Assembly: GCA_009731375.1 (NCBI GenBank)
Contig: BJOX01000303.1
Span: 128,750 to 192,749 of the forward strand
Source: Paulinella micropora
Lineage: Eukaryota; Cercozoa; Imbricatea; Euglyphida
Direction of reading: 5' to 3'
Length of the DNA stretch: 64,000 nucleotides
The position numbers and the translations under genes were made by a program. Below the pieces are notes generated by a model. That model did not search any database. It was not told where the DNA came from and worked only from the letters and a program-made list of their open reading frames with translations. Positions 20,637 to 29,488 of this stretch are shown here, one piece after another (the stretch's first letter is position 1; every line of letters starts with the position of its first letter).

Positions 20637-21956
20637 CTATCGGTGCCGATAAGCATCGTCTTGGTCTATGCCAGCCTCCTTGTGGATGGGCGGCACCTCT
20701 TTGAAATCGTCCTTCATCCGTTTTAACGCCTCCTCAATGGATTCATCTTCCAATAAGAAGGGATCATACTTAATCAGCCTTCTTACATTCACAATTTGCA
20801 CATTCCCTCTACCCCTGATCTTGTAGTTCAGAGGTCCCGTCTGTTCCATAATCTGATAAGGTCCTTTCCAGTGAGTGAACAGCTTAGAGCTGACTCCTTT
20901 CGGGACCTGAGGATGATACAACAGTACAATATCCCCGACCTGGAATTTGATCTGATCCAAGTGCGCTTGTCGCACCCCTTCGGCGTCAGTCTTTCGGCGC
21001 TCCGCCTCTCTATGCGCCCTGACTATTTGTTCCGCCTCCATCTTCACTCTAAGTCTCATCCCAGACAACTCATCCGCATCCGCCCAAGTGTCTTTTGGGT
21101 GAAGGAGCGAAGTCGGGATATCAGGCTCACGCCCATATACTAACTGATATGGCGAGATTGAGCTCTTCGAGCCTCCTAACGCCGTAGAGGGTAGACAGTT
21201 CATTGCAAACGCAAATGATGGTGCTGCGTCGATCCATGCTCTTTGATTCTCCTTCTTCGTGCAATACATCTTTAGTGAGGCTTTGAGGGGTCTGTGTACC
21301 CGCTCGATTTTCCCATTTGCTCGCGGGTTATAGGCAGTAACATATTGCCATTTCATCCCGTAATACTTAGATAGTTTGTCGATGACCTCGTTATTAAAGT
21401 CCGAGCCTCGATCAGAACATATCTTTCTTGGTACTCCGATCTGTGAGATGATCCTATCGATCAGCGCCTCGGCCGTCGTCTTGCCGGTAACGTCTTTGAC
21501 AGGGATGATCCACACATAGTTGGTGGCTCTGGCAATAGCAGTGAGGAGGTATTTGTAACCATCCTTCGATTCTGGGAAAGGTCCCACATGATCAATGTGT
21601 ATAAACTCAAACATCCCCGCATGAAGAGGAAATTCGCCAATCAGGCCGAAATGTGCCTTCAGTGGTGTTTTGTTTATCTTGCACGGGATGCATGCATCCA
21701 CCGCCTGATCTATCTCCTCCTTCATCTTCTTCCACCAGAATCGCCTCGCTACGAACATGTGAGTTCGTTGTCGACCCGGATGCGCCAAAAGTGTGCAATT
21801 GTGGACTGCGACAAATATAAATCGTCTCAGACTCTCCGGTACCCAAAAGGTCCATTTGTCCGGCTGTGACGCATAGCGACCGTGAAGGCCCTTGTACCAC
21901 AGTAGACCATCTCTCCATCCCATCTCCTTCATCTGATCTTTGATCGCTTTCGTCAT
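20637..21956 (-). CDS. Ty3/gypsy integrase
   Basis: It inserts the retroelement cDNA. Domains in order: H-H-C-C zinc-binding region (AHPGRQRTHMFVARRFWW, then CIPCKINK); catalytic core with the three acidic residues in HIDHVGPFPES, CSDRGSDFNN and ANGKIERVHR; and a C-terminal SH3-like region with FQVGDIVLLYHPQVPKG, HWKGPYQI and NVRRL. The open frame begins in the linker after RNase H, and the ATG at 21956 is simply the first Met after a break near 21960-22190. Intact over its own length. Confidence 0.9.
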   Translation of the reverse strand: MTKAIKDQMKEMGWRDGLLWYKGLHGRYASQPDKWTFWVPESLRRFIFVAVHNCTLLAHPGRQRTHMFVARRFWWKKMKEEIDQAVDACIPCKINKTPLKAHFGLIGEFPLHAGMFEFIHIDHVGPFPESKDGYKYLLTAIARATNYVWIIPVKDVTGKTTAEALIDRIISQIGVPRKICSDRGSDFNNEVIDKLSKYYGMKWQYVTAYNPRANGKIERVHRPLKASLKMYCTKKENQRAWIDAAPSFAFAMNCLPSTALGGSKSSISPYQLVYGREPDIPTSLLHPKDTWADADELSGMRLRVKMEAEQIVRAHREAERRKTDAEGVRQAHLDQIKFQVGDIVLLYHPQVPKGVSSKLFTHWKGPYQIMEQTGPLNYKIRGRGNVQIVNVRRLIKYDPFLLEDESIEEALKRMKDDFKEVPPIHKEAGIDQDDAYRHR

Positions 21957-22099
21957 CCGTAGCTCATCCGGGCTCTGATATAACTGTATCAGTTCTTTGA
22001 ACTCCGGATCTTGAGCCTGTTGTTGCCTCCATGCGGTAGGCGAGGCTATATGGATAGTACCATCTTCTAGCCGTACCCTGATTCTTTCCGGGTCATCGT

Positions 22100-22763
22100 C
22101 TAGGTCACTTCTCCGCTCTTGAGGAGGCTCCGCATAAACTTCTGCGTCTCCTCTTCCTCTCTTATGTTCGCCTTCGCATTCTCATATACCTCATAACCAC
22201 TCAGCGTCCTCCTGGGTAATATGTAGCTCACAACATATCCCGTGATCCGGGCCTTGTGGACTGTACCGTAGACCTGTGCGGTCATATCGGACTCCACTCG
22301 CCATCTCCATCGCCTCAATGTGGCTGACCTCATACACCTTGTCAGTGGACAAGTCTTCCATCTCCACCGTGGACACCAACGCCGATACTTCTGAGTTAAA
22401 CTCTAGCCTAGAGAGGCTATCAGCGACCACATTTCGCTTCCCCGGTAGATGGACCATTATAAAATCGAAACAAGACAAGAACGCTTGCCACCGCGCCAGC
22501 CGTCCAGTCTGTTCATGATTCATCAACCATAACAGGTTATGATGATCAGTTCTGACAGTAAATTGAGGTCCTCCCCACAAATACTCTCTGAGCCTCTTGA
22601 GGGCCCANNNNNNNNNNATTGAGGTCCTCCCCACAAATACTCGCTGAGCCTCTTGAGGGTCTACACCACCGCTAACGCCTCTCTTTGCCTTGTGCAATAG
22701 TTTCTCTCCGCCGCACACAACTTCCTACTAATAAACATGATTGGGCGTAATTTCTTCTCCTCA
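22100..22763 (-). pseudogene. Ty3/gypsy reverse transcriptase/RNase H remnant
   Basis: Contains the RNase H stretch REYLWGGPQFTVRTDHHNLL, the LARWQAFLSCFDF motif and the LPGKRNVVADSLSR tether. A 10-base N spacer (22608-22617) is flanked by a short duplication of the same sequence (22561-22607 and 22618-22664), a typical scaffold-joining artefact. Frame breaks separate it from the integrase ORF. Reverse-transcriptase catalytic motifs are missing. Confidence 0.8.
22608..22617. other. 10-base N spacer at a scaffold join
   Basis: Flanked by an imperfect 47-bp duplication of the same retroelement sequence, so the join is an assembly overlap that was not merged. Similar 10-base spacers lie at 39994-40003 and 45753-45762. 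Confidence 0.9.
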
Positions 22764-22843
22764 TGCAGGACGCGCAGATCCTGCTAAAAATCTCGCCCGA
22801 GCAGGCCAGGCAGTGCGAAGCGGCCCTGAACGGCGCCAAGTAA
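22764..22843 (+). pseudogene. C-terminal remnant of a viral gene
   Basis: Directly after the retroelement, the frame DAQILLKISPEQARQC runs to a TAA at 22841. It is followed by an AT-rich spacer like those between the other viral genes. Only about 26 codons remain, so the protein cannot be identified. Its loss is of interest because packaging ATPase or protease genes are missing from this copy. Confidence 0.4.
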
Positions 22844-22902
22844 AACCAAACAAAATTTTTTTTATTTTCTGGTGGCCCTTTTTAAACAAAAACGAAAACA
22901 GA

Positions 22903-23564
22903 ATGGCCGCCCCACAACGAGGACCCGTGCGCCTGGCAACTACCACCGACGAGAAGTCGGGCGCGCACCTCAACGATGCAGTGGAGCACGGTACGCAGAC
23001 CGACCCCGTCGTCAAGACCGATGCCCTGGCCACTTCCTCCATCATCTACTCTGCACTCAACGGGATCCCCGAGGCCCAACTGGATGCCACGACGCGCAAC
23101 ATGAAGGCGATCGCCCAGCGACTTTCAAAGAACAGTCTGGCATCGTGGTACAAAGGAGCAGTCTTGCTGACCGGCACGGGCGATGAAATTGAGGCAGTCT
23201 ACGGCAGAGATTTCGTAGAGGCAAACTGCTATGTCGGGATGGAAGGTGCTCCTTACACCACTATGAAGCCCTGGCTCACCGAACTCAGGCGCAGCTACGG
23301 GAACGACTGGAATGGTAGGTGATGTGTTTTCCGAGCGTGGCTAAACTGCTGTTGCCTGTTATAGGTTGTATGCAAGCGGCCAGAATGATCGAAGAGTACC
23401 AGGCCTCGAAAATGCGAGACGAAGAATGGTCGCTCATTCCTTCGGTCTCCTCGTTCGAGCGCGAGGACGGCAACGTGCGCGGCTGGGTCGGCATCAACAG
23501 GGCCAGCAACGAGCCTATTGGTGCACCTGGGGGTGGAGGTAGACGTGGAGGCAGACGTGCATAA
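22903..23564 (+). CDS. Spliced viral protein of 203 residues, unknown function
   Basis: Exon 1 (22903-23314) starts MAAPQRGPVRLATTTD. Exon 2 (23365-23564) continues in frame across a 50-nt GT-AG intron and ends in a Gly/Arg tail (GGGGRRGGRRA). The middle is compact and globular (LASWYKGAVLLTGTGDEI, KPWLTELRRSYGNDW). It is preceded by a T-run/AAAC-rich leader. It is the first complete gene of a head-to-tail plus-strand cluster leading to the capsid gene, so a virion role is plausible. No family recognised. Confidence 0.65.
23315..23364 (+). other. 50-nt spliceosomal-type intron
   Basis: Donor AATG|GTAGGT, branch-like GGCTAAACTG, acceptor TTATAG|GT. Removal joins the two frames exactly and yields one ORF to 23564, which argues for a real intron rather than a frameshift. 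Confidence 0.75.
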
Positions 23565-23604
23565 CAAAAAAGAAAGTTGTGAGTCCCTTCTCTTTGTATA
23601 ACGG

Positions 23605-24260
23605 ATGGACCCTTTTGCCAATCTCGAGCCACCGGCCGCGGAAGACGGCAAGCAGGAGCTGCCGCCAGGACAGGAGACTGCAGCTCCTCCTGCGACCCAG
23701 CCCCCTCCCAAGAAAAGACGGCGCGTGGCCAAAGAGCGCCAGCCACCAGCGCAGCAACGGTTCGAGGAGGATGAGACAGTGCCCTTGCGCGACGACCCTG
23801 CCTACCGGCTCCTGTGTGCCTACGGCAATCGGAGCTGATTGCGCCCAAGCTCAAGAAAGCGGGGATCCCCTGCGAGCCACGGGCGCTGCGCAAGGTGGCC
23901 CGCGCGCGTTTGCCCACGATCTTGGAGGAGGCCGAAGAGGCACTGGACGACTCAGCCGTGGACCAGATGTCCAACATGGCCTTGAAGCAAGGACTGACGT
24001 GCCTCGAGCGCCTGGTGTCAAGCCGCACGCGCTATCAGATCTCCGGCACGACCGACGAGTGCTTTGCCAACGAGCGGTGGCTTTTCTTGCTCGAGCGCGC
24101 GAAGCTCAAGGCTGGCATCGGCATGACGAGGCTCGACCCCGTTACCGAGCTGGCCTTGATCACGGCTCAAACTGCGGCCATCGCGCACGCTCGCAACACC
24201 TCTGTCGTACTAGCAGCAGTAGACCTAGACACCCCAGCCCCTCCGACAGCGAATCAATGA
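23605..24260 (+). pseudogene. Viral protein with SV40-like nuclear signal, one frameshift
   Basis: It begins MDPFANLEPPAAEDG with a Pro/Gln-rich N-terminus, followed by PPPKKRRRVAKERQ, a strong monopartite nuclear localisation signal. The first frame stops at 23838. The neighbouring frame carries on (QSELIAPKLKKAGIPCEPRAL) through a helical domain (LTCLERLVSSRTRYQI, FANERWLFLLERAKLKAG) to TGA at 24260. One base gained or lost near 23815 joins them into about 218 residues. A DNA-associated or core protein is possible; no family recognised. Confidence 0.55.
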
Positions 24261-24299
24261 ATAAAAAAAATATTAAATTCTGTGGCGCTGTTTTTTAAT

Positions 24300-24310
24300 A
24301 CGGAAAAAAG
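24300..24310 (+). promoter_or_regulatory. Shared leader motif ACGGAAAAAAG
   Basis: The 11-mer lies immediately before ATGGACGAG of the next gene, and recurs at 31916-31926 before another gene that also starts ATGGACGAG. A T-run ending in TTTTTTAATA lies just upstream of it here. Confidence 0.4.
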
Positions 24311-24781
24311 ATGGACGAGATTACCGGGGCCGTCAGCGACACTTTCAGTATGAAGAACATTGCGCGCAGCGCTACTGCCGCCGCGTTCGCCTACTTTGCG
24401 ACGCCGGTACTAGTGCAAACGGACGCTCCTATCTCTTTTGCGGGCGTGCCCGGGCTCAGAGGCGTGACCGTCGACAAGTCGGTAGGCATGGCCATCATCG
24501 CGGCCGCGACGACCACGGTCGTGGACCTGCTGCAGTCCCGCGTGCGCAATTCAACGCAAGAGGGCCGGCTGGCCCGTTAGTCTTCCTTGGCCCTACACGT
24601 GGTCGGCGGTGGTTTGATCTACAGCGTGATGCCCGGCCTGCTGGCCGGTTACGGCCTGAACATGGCATCCGGTGACACGGGCAAGCAGCTCTTTATGCTC
24701 GGCGCGCTCTCAGAAGTCGTGTCGCAATACGCCTACGAAAACTACCTAAACCCGGCCGGCGAGGGCCACTACCGCTTCTAA
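24311..24781 (+). pseudogene. Small membrane protein with in-frame TAG
   Basis: 156 codons from MDEITGAVSDTFS. A TAG at 24578-24580 follows EGRLAR, and the same frame continues HVVGGGLIYSVMPGLLAGYG to QYAYENYLNPAGEGHYRF and TAA. Hydrophobic stretches around residues 20-35, 55-70 and 95-110 suggest a multi-pass membrane protein. The position among capsid genes suggests a virion membrane or assembly protein (inference). Confidence 0.55.
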
Positions 24782-24823
24782 AAAGAGGCAAAAATTAAAA
24801 CGTGTGGTCCTTCACTTAAGAAG

Positions 24824-25108
24824 ATGACCACGACTGTCGTGACACCGGAAGAAGCCCTGGCCGTGTGGGGAATTCTGGTCTTTGTGCTAGCGGTCCTGCT
24901 AGTGCTGCTGAAAAGAGCGAGAGCAAAAAAGCCGCCCGCCGTCGACCTGGACGCCTACGTGCCGCTCGACGATGTCCTCCCCCCAGCAGACCAAGAGACA
25001 AGCGCTGGCGCAGCTGTTCGGTGCGCTGGAGATGGTGCTCCAAAAGTACGGGCTGTTGCGGCTCGAGGAGATCAAGGAACTGAAGCAGTTGCAGAGACTA
25101 GGTCTTGA
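24824..25108 (+). CDS. Single-pass membrane protein
   Basis: MTTTVVTPEEALAVWG, then one transmembrane helix (ILVFVLAVLLVLLKRARAKK) with a basic stop-transfer flank, then a soluble tail. From 24972 it overlaps the next ORF, so the C-terminal 45 residues may be non-native if a frameshift is present. Short AT-rich leader upstream (AAAAATTAAAACG). Confidence 0.55.
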   Translation: MTTTVVTPEEALAVWGILVFVLAVLLVLLKRARAKKPPAVDLDAYVPLDDVLPPADQETSAGAAVRCAGDGAPKVRAVAARGDQGTEAVAETRS

Positions 25109-25352
25109 ACAACAGGTTGAGGCCGTACAGACATGGTTCTTGCCTGCCTGGAAGGACGGAAAGCTCGCTAACTTTGTGCGCTCCGAGGCCGGAATCTGGG
25201 CCGAACTCGCCTGCAAGTTCCGCGCGCCCACGCAGCAGCTCCAGCAGCTGCAGCAGCGCCTCGTGGCTAAAAGACAGTTGTGCCAGGATCAAGCCTTCCT
25301 TGGAGAAATTGCTGCTCTCTTGGCAAAGATATGCACGGTCATTACGTATTAA
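24972..25352 (+). CDS. Helical protein of 126 residues, unknown
   Basis: Starts MSSPQQTKRQALAQLFG and overlaps the end of the previous ORF in another frame. Strongly helical and Gln/Leu rich (EEIKELKQLQRLGLEQQ, APTQQLQQLQQRLVAKRQ), probably coiled coil. It ends TVITY before an AT-rich spacer. No family recognised. Confidence 0.6.
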   Translation: MSSPQQTKRQALAQLFGALEMVLQKYGLLRLEEIKELKQLQRLGLEQQVEAVQTWFLPAWKDGKLANFVRSEAGIWAELACKFRAPTQQLQQLQQRLVAKRQLCQDQAFLGEIAALLAKICTVITY

Positions 25353-25397
25353 AATATTTTAATCTTGCACACAAACTTTTTTAAAATAACTCTACAG

Positions 25398-25679
25398 ATG
25401 GGCAAGCGAGCTCGCGAACGCCGGACGGCCAAACAGGCCGCGAAGAAGGAAGAAAGGCAAGAGAAAGAGACGGCCAAGCAAAATGCTAAGCAAACCAAGG
25501 CCGACGAGCAAGCCGCCAAGCGCGCACGCATCGGCTGGCGCAAGTATGAAGACCGAGAGAACAGGCAGCAAAACAAGGAGGACCGGCCGAAGACCGCGCG
25601 CACGATGGGCGTGACCGTGCCACTCGCGATCGGGGCCGTCGCGATCTCGGCCGCCGTGATCATGTCGGGCAAAAAATAA
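25398..25679 (+). CDS. Basic protein with C-terminal hydrophobic helix
   Basis: 93 residues: a long Lys/Arg/Ala/Glu helix (MGKRARERRTAKQAAKKEE and onward), then one hydrophobic segment near the C-terminus (VPLAIGAVAISAAVIM) ending SGKK. Tail-anchored topology with a charged helix is likely. It sits directly before the capsid gene, fitting a minor virion component linking DNA and membrane or capsid (inference). Confidence 0.6.
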   Translation: MGKRARERRTAKQAAKKEERQEKETAKQNAKQTKADEQAAKRARIGWRKYEDRENRQQNKEDRPKTARTMGVTVPLAIGAVAISAAVIMSGKK

Positions 25680-25700
25680 ATAAATTTATTTTCTGAGACG

Positions 25701-27549
25701 ATGTTCGGCAAAAGCAAGTGAACGTGGCATCAGGGGCCTGTAGTGACCGGACCTAATAAGAAGGCCATGCTCGTGCATGCCAATGACCGCGACCCAGTGA
25801 CGGGCGCAGCGGTCGTGGTGGCCCCGAAGCATATCGTCAAGACGCCCACGCGCCCCGTTTGGACGCAGACCATCATGACGCCCAAGCCCAACACCGCCCG
25901 CTCGATAACACCGCCTACCTCTCGTTCATCCTCGAGAACAACTCCCCGGGAGCCATCCAGGACGCCACCCTTCGCTTCCAGATCAAGTTTGCGACCGCCG
26001 CCGATGCCGTACCGACCGACTCCCGCGTCCTGCCCGTAACCCACTGGTTCGAGCGAATCGAATTCTACGAAAGGCTCAGTGGTCAAGAGCTGGCTAGATA
26101 CTACGGTGATGTCTTGCACACGCTGATGAACACCTTGAGCCAGGAGGCGCTGGCAAGCATCAACGACATGCTCAACCAGAACAGGTACGGCCGCCTGAGC
26201 TCGCGCGTGTGGCGCAGCGGTGACGTCCAGTGGTTCTACCTTCCTATTGTTCACTTGTTAATCAACGGACTTGATATCGATTTGAGCCACCTCAAGGGAG
26301 ACCTGGAGGTCCGATTTTACCCGCGCGGCTCGATCTTCGTCGAGGACCAGACTGCGCAGACCACCCCTTGTACCGCGACGCTGGAGCAAGTGCGCCTGAT
26401 CTCCTCGTCCACGCTCATGCCTAACGGTTTGCTGGTGGGCAAGCACCCGGACAAGATCGGCAAGACTTTGCGCCACCAGTACGTGGACTGGGTGCAATTC
26501 GTCGATCACGGCAAAGTGATGCAGCCGTCGTCCAGAGTCACGGTCGATTTGGACCAGTTCAACCACCGATGCGGCGCCTTGTTCGTGTACCTGCGCCGCT
26601 CGGGCCTCCAGACCGGCTACAGCGCCGGAGCCGTCACCTACAACCCTGACCGCGCCTACGAAGCGACCGGGCGTCTGCTCAAGTGTGACGCGCTCGGGGA
26701 CACCGCGATGATCGATCTGGAAGGTACCGACCTGAGTGTGTATGTGGGTGTGTTTTCTTTGGTATGTATCGACGTGTGCTGTCCATTGTTTTGACGTGCA
26801 AGGGCGCAGCCAGCTTGGTCAAGGAACTCCTGTCAACGAGCGCTATTTCAGGGAGCACACTGCCAACGAACTGTTCAACGAGATCTTTGCCAACAGCAAC
26901 AACGTGTACGTGATCCCGTTCTCGAACGATCTGCGGGGCATGCTAGGGGGCGAAATGGACGGCTACAAGCACTTTGTGGGAGCACGGGAACGCCTCGTGT
27001 TCAACACCGCCGCCGCGCCGACCGAGACCACACTGGAGCTGGCACCGCCTGCCGCCGTCACGGTCAACAGCCTGAACCGCTTGACCTTCAAGTACAACGG
27101 AGTGACCCTGATGATCGCGGACATCGACGGCAACGCCGGCTACACTGGCGTGGCCGTTGGCTCCAGCCAGTGGCACTACGCCTTGGACGACACTGCCGCC
27201 TGGACCAGCATCAACGCGTTCTTGGCCAAAAACTCATACCTCAAGAGCAAGTGCATCAGGATCTCGCTGGCCCAAGCAGGCACGGCCGATTTCACCACCG
27301 GGAACATTGTAGCGACCTTCACGGACCTCAACGACCAGCCTTTGATCTGCGACAAGGACGCTCCAGTTCACAATCGGGTTCGAGGACCAGACCGCCACCA
27401 CCCAGATCATCGACTACTAGCCCAAGACCTACGTGCGCGGCAAGCGCGGGTTCCGCAGCGGAAGCTTCGACATCTACATCTACTCCGCCTTCTTCCGTCA
27501 TCTGCACGAGGGCAACGGGCGCCTGGAGGCCGCGGCGGTGCACAACTAA
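25701..27549 (+). pseudogene. Major capsid protein, double jelly-roll type (decayed)
   Basis: About 590 codons after intron removal. Defects: TGA at 25719-25721, a one-base shift near 25902, a one-base shift near 27360, and TAG at 27418-27420; all the pieces join in order. Family-like features: THWFERIEFYERLSGQELARY, then DVQWFYLPIVHLL and LEVRFYPRGSIFV in the first half, and RLTFKYNGVTLMI, then VRGKRGFRSGSFDIYIYSAF in the second. The W-x-x-I-x-x...G followed by a YLPI/L strand pattern is that of capsid proteins of polinton-like viruses, adintoviruses and relatives; I assign it by pattern, not by search. A 79-nt intron interrupts it at 26724-26802. Confidence 0.7.
26724..26802 (+). other. 79-nt intron in the capsid gene
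   Basis: Donor GAAG|GTACCG and acceptor GTGCAAG|GGCG join the two capsid frames in phase. An alternative donor at CTGA|GTGTGT is also in phase, so the exact 5' splice site is uncertain. The unspliced frame stops at 26792-26794. Confidence 0.65.
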
Positions 27550-27614
27550 AACATTAGGGAGACAAAAGCGTTTTTTTTAAAAATTAAAGGGCAACTGATT
27601 GATGGGAAAAGAAA

Positions 27615-27740
27615 ATGGAACCGCTCGTGGCCGCAATTGTCGCCATTGGTGTAATAGGAGTGGTGGGGTGCGTATGCATCATTTTTTTCCCAGTCAGATG
27701 TCCGGACGAACAAGTGGCACCGGTTCTGGCACAAGTCTAG
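27615..27740 (+). CDS. 41-residue single-pass membrane peptide
   Basis: MEPLVAAIVAIGVIGVVGCV leads into a hydrophobic helix ending IIFFPVRCPDEQ, then a short soluble tail. It is preceded by a T8/AAAAATTAAA leader like those of its neighbours. Its stop overlaps the 3' end of the converging gene at 27737. Confidence 0.6.
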   Translation: MEPLVAAIVAIGVIGVVGCVCIIFFPVRCPDEQVAPVLAQV

Positions 27741-27972
27741 CAAGCAGACATCTCTTTATTAATAAGACTTTCGACGTTATCAAAAAAAGCTTGAGCCGCC
27801 TGTTGAGCTCTCGCTCTGCCTTGATCCAATAGCACCACCGCCTAAAGTTAATGGCACGCGCCAGAATTTCGACATTCTCTCCGGGCCGCGACAGCAAGTG
27901 GTGTGCAAACGGACCGGCGCTGAGATGGGGCTTGAAAAACCTCTCGGCTAGCTCGAGGCTTTCCAAGTCCAT
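27737..27972 (-). pseudogene. Unrecognised small protein with T-run frameshift
   Basis: Starts MDLESLELAERFFKPHLSAG directly after the stop of the upstream minus-strand gene (TAGATG). At the T7 run (about 27782-27788) a one-base slip gives the natural ending FFDNVESLINKEMSAC and stop at 27737; the unshifted frame instead runs into the neighbouring gene. About 78 residues, helical, no family recognised. Confidence 0.5.
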
Positions 27973-28470
27973 CTAAGGCATCGCCAGGATCTCGCACAGG
28001 TACTTTTGTTGCGTGTCGTCACTCTCTTCGGCCCAAGCGCCTGCGGGCAAGGGCTCGTGCAGCGCAGGGCGCACAAACTCTGCGACAAGCCCGACGACGT
28101 CACGAGGAATCATTTTGCCCAACAGCCGTAGCGCCAGGTGCTCCGCCGCCACGGAACCGATCGCTTGCGGCAGCAATGACTCAGGCAGTTGGGGCACCAT
28201 GATGATCAGGTCGAGGAAGGAGCAGGATACAAATGATGCAGGCAGACAGAATACCTGGCCGCTTTCTTCATACACGAAAAGCCTGTTGTCTCGTGCAGTC
28301 ACTGGGACACCTCGCTTTAGCAGCTCGGGGATCGTCAGCGTATTGACACCCTCAAGAATGTCATCGACGACCCTGCGCTCGGTCTCTGTCGTCATTGAAC
28401 TCATGTCGAGTTTGAATTTTATGAAATTGTCACGGCACGTTTTTTTGAATTTGGGCCCGGGCCGGACCAT
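27973..28470 (-). CDS. Unrecognised protein of 165 residues
   Basis: MVRPGPKFKKTCRDNFIKFK, then LTIPELLKRGVPVTARDNRL and a leucine-rich helical half (LPESLLPQAIGSVAAEHLAL, MIPRDVVGLVAEFVRP). Intact frame ending ILAMP, with its stop overlapping the next ATG. The C-terminal half has a faint F-box/ankyrin-partner flavour (MIPRDVVGLVAEF), too weak to name. Confidence 0.55.
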   Translation of the reverse strand: MVRPGPKFKKTCRDNFIKFKLDMSSMTTETERRVVDDILEGVNTLTIPELLKRGVPVTARDNRLFVYEESGQVFCLPASFVSCSFLDLIIMVPQLPESLLPQAIGSVAAEHLALRLLGKMIPRDVVGLVAEFVRPALHEPLPAGAWAEESDDTQQKYLCEILAMP

Positions 28471-28625
28471 TTGAATTGTCTCGGTTCAAAGAGGCGACAC
28501 AGGCCGGCCCGCATTGTGTTGATCTTCCGGGAAATTCAGGCACAAAGCGGACAAGGTTCTTTTAATTAGTAAAAAATTAATCCTCTGTTGCCCTTTTGTA
28601 CCAAAGGACAAAGGCAAAACTAGAG

Positions 28626-29013
28626 ATGTCTTCCAGCTCCTGTGCAACTTGCGGCCACGCCACCACCGCCCGTGCGAAGGAAAAGAAGGCCCGCGCGCCG
28701 TCCGCGTACAACGAATTTTTCAAACAAAAGATGCAGGACCCCGAGATTCGCGCACTTGAGCACAAAATGAGGATGAAGGTCATCTCCGAACAGTGGAACG
28801 CCCAAAAGGAGAAGATTGCTACTGCTGCTCCTTCTTCCGCTGCACCCCAGTCGGAACAGGTATCGGCAGCGAGCGAGACACTCTCTGCTGGACGCCCCGC
28901 GTTGGTCCGAACCCTTTGACGAGCGCACAGAACGCAAGACCGAGAGCATCCGAGAGATGAGGCGACTCTGTGAGACACTTCGTCTCGCTAGTAACGTTGA
29001 ACGATTCTATTAA
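28626..29013 (+). pseudogene. HMG/YABBY-like DNA-binding protein, one frameshift
   Basis: MSSSSCATCGH (possible half zinc site), basic linker, then ARAPSAYNEFFKQKMQ, followed by helices ending SEQWNAQKE. The P-S-A-Y-N-E-F-x-K opening is the signature of the YABBY/HMG-box fold, which bends DNA and occurs in virus-encoded small DNA-binding proteins. The first frame stops at 28919; the neighbouring frame continues LDAPRWSEPFDERTERK to SNVERFY at 29013, so one base was lost or gained near 28885. It converges on and overlaps the resolvase gene by 26 bases. Confidence 0.6.
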
Positions 29014-29488
29014 ATTTTTGTGCCAGCACTTTGGATTGTAGCTTGTACTTCCCCTTGACTCTGCCGGATATAGTCGGAGTCAATGAGAAAAAGCAACTGA
29101 ACTTGAATGAGCTCTGATAGTAGAGCAGTTCCTTGGCACCGAGACTGAGCATAGTTGCACCGGCCGCCGCTTGAATGAGCAGATTGTCCGGCTTTGTATT
29201 GGCCATCCCGAGCACTTGGTCCTCGACCACTACAAGCTTAAGATCGGCGTTTTGCAGTTCCTCGACAGCGTGCAGACACGCAAACAAGGACTTGGTCTTG
29301 AAGCTGTCGGTGTCGCTTTGTCTGGCTATGTCTAAGACGCTGGCATACGTGACTGCGATGGCGTTGGTGCTGTTGTCTTTTGTGAGCACTACCACCCCGA
29401 GATTTCTCAGCCCTGGGTCGCTTCTCTCTCTCTCTCTCTCTCTCTTGTTTGTTTTAATACTAAACGAACTTTCTTTTTTTTTGTTCAC
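28988..29488 (-). CDS. RuvC-like Holliday-junction resolvase, start altered
   Basis: Poxvirus A22/RuvC-like fold: motif I DPGLRNLGVVVL with the first catalytic Asp, motif II LKLVVVEDQVLGM with the Glu, followed by the helical half (LLIQAAAGATMLSLGAKELL) and a basic C-terminus. Such enzymes resolve concatemers or recombination junctions in large DNA viruses. I could not place the final acidic pair with confidence. The coding sequence upstream of DPG is a GA microsatellite (RERERE) and no ATG is available, so the true start was eroded by repeat expansion or lies in another exon. Confidence 0.55.
   Translation of the reverse strand: MNKKKESSFSIKTNKRERERERSDPGLRNLGVVVLTKDNSTNAIAVTYASVLDIARQSDTDSFKTKSLFACLHAVEELQNADLKLVVVEDQVLGMANTKPDNLLIQAAAGATMLSLGAKELLYYQSSFKFSCFFSLTPTISGRVKGKYKLQSKVLAQKFNRIVQRY

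Larger units (their letters stand above)
19988..22763 (-). mobile_element. Ty3/gypsy retroelement fragment (minus strand)
   Basis: Homologous at high similarity to the plus-strand copy at 62600-64000 (shared RNase H and spacer segments). It is cut inside the RNase H region at 22763 and ends at about 19988 beyond the integrase. No LTRs or target-site duplication are visible. It lies between two divergent viral genes and both lack their 5' ends, so it accompanies a deletion of viral sequence rather than a clean insertion. Confidence 0.85.

Noticed and set aside
6567-27420. A non-standard genetic code with reassigned stops
   Set aside because: TAA, TAG and TGA all occur both inside genes and as the final stop of others (for example TGA at 31554, TAG at 33999, TAA at 25679), and frameshifts are equally frequent.
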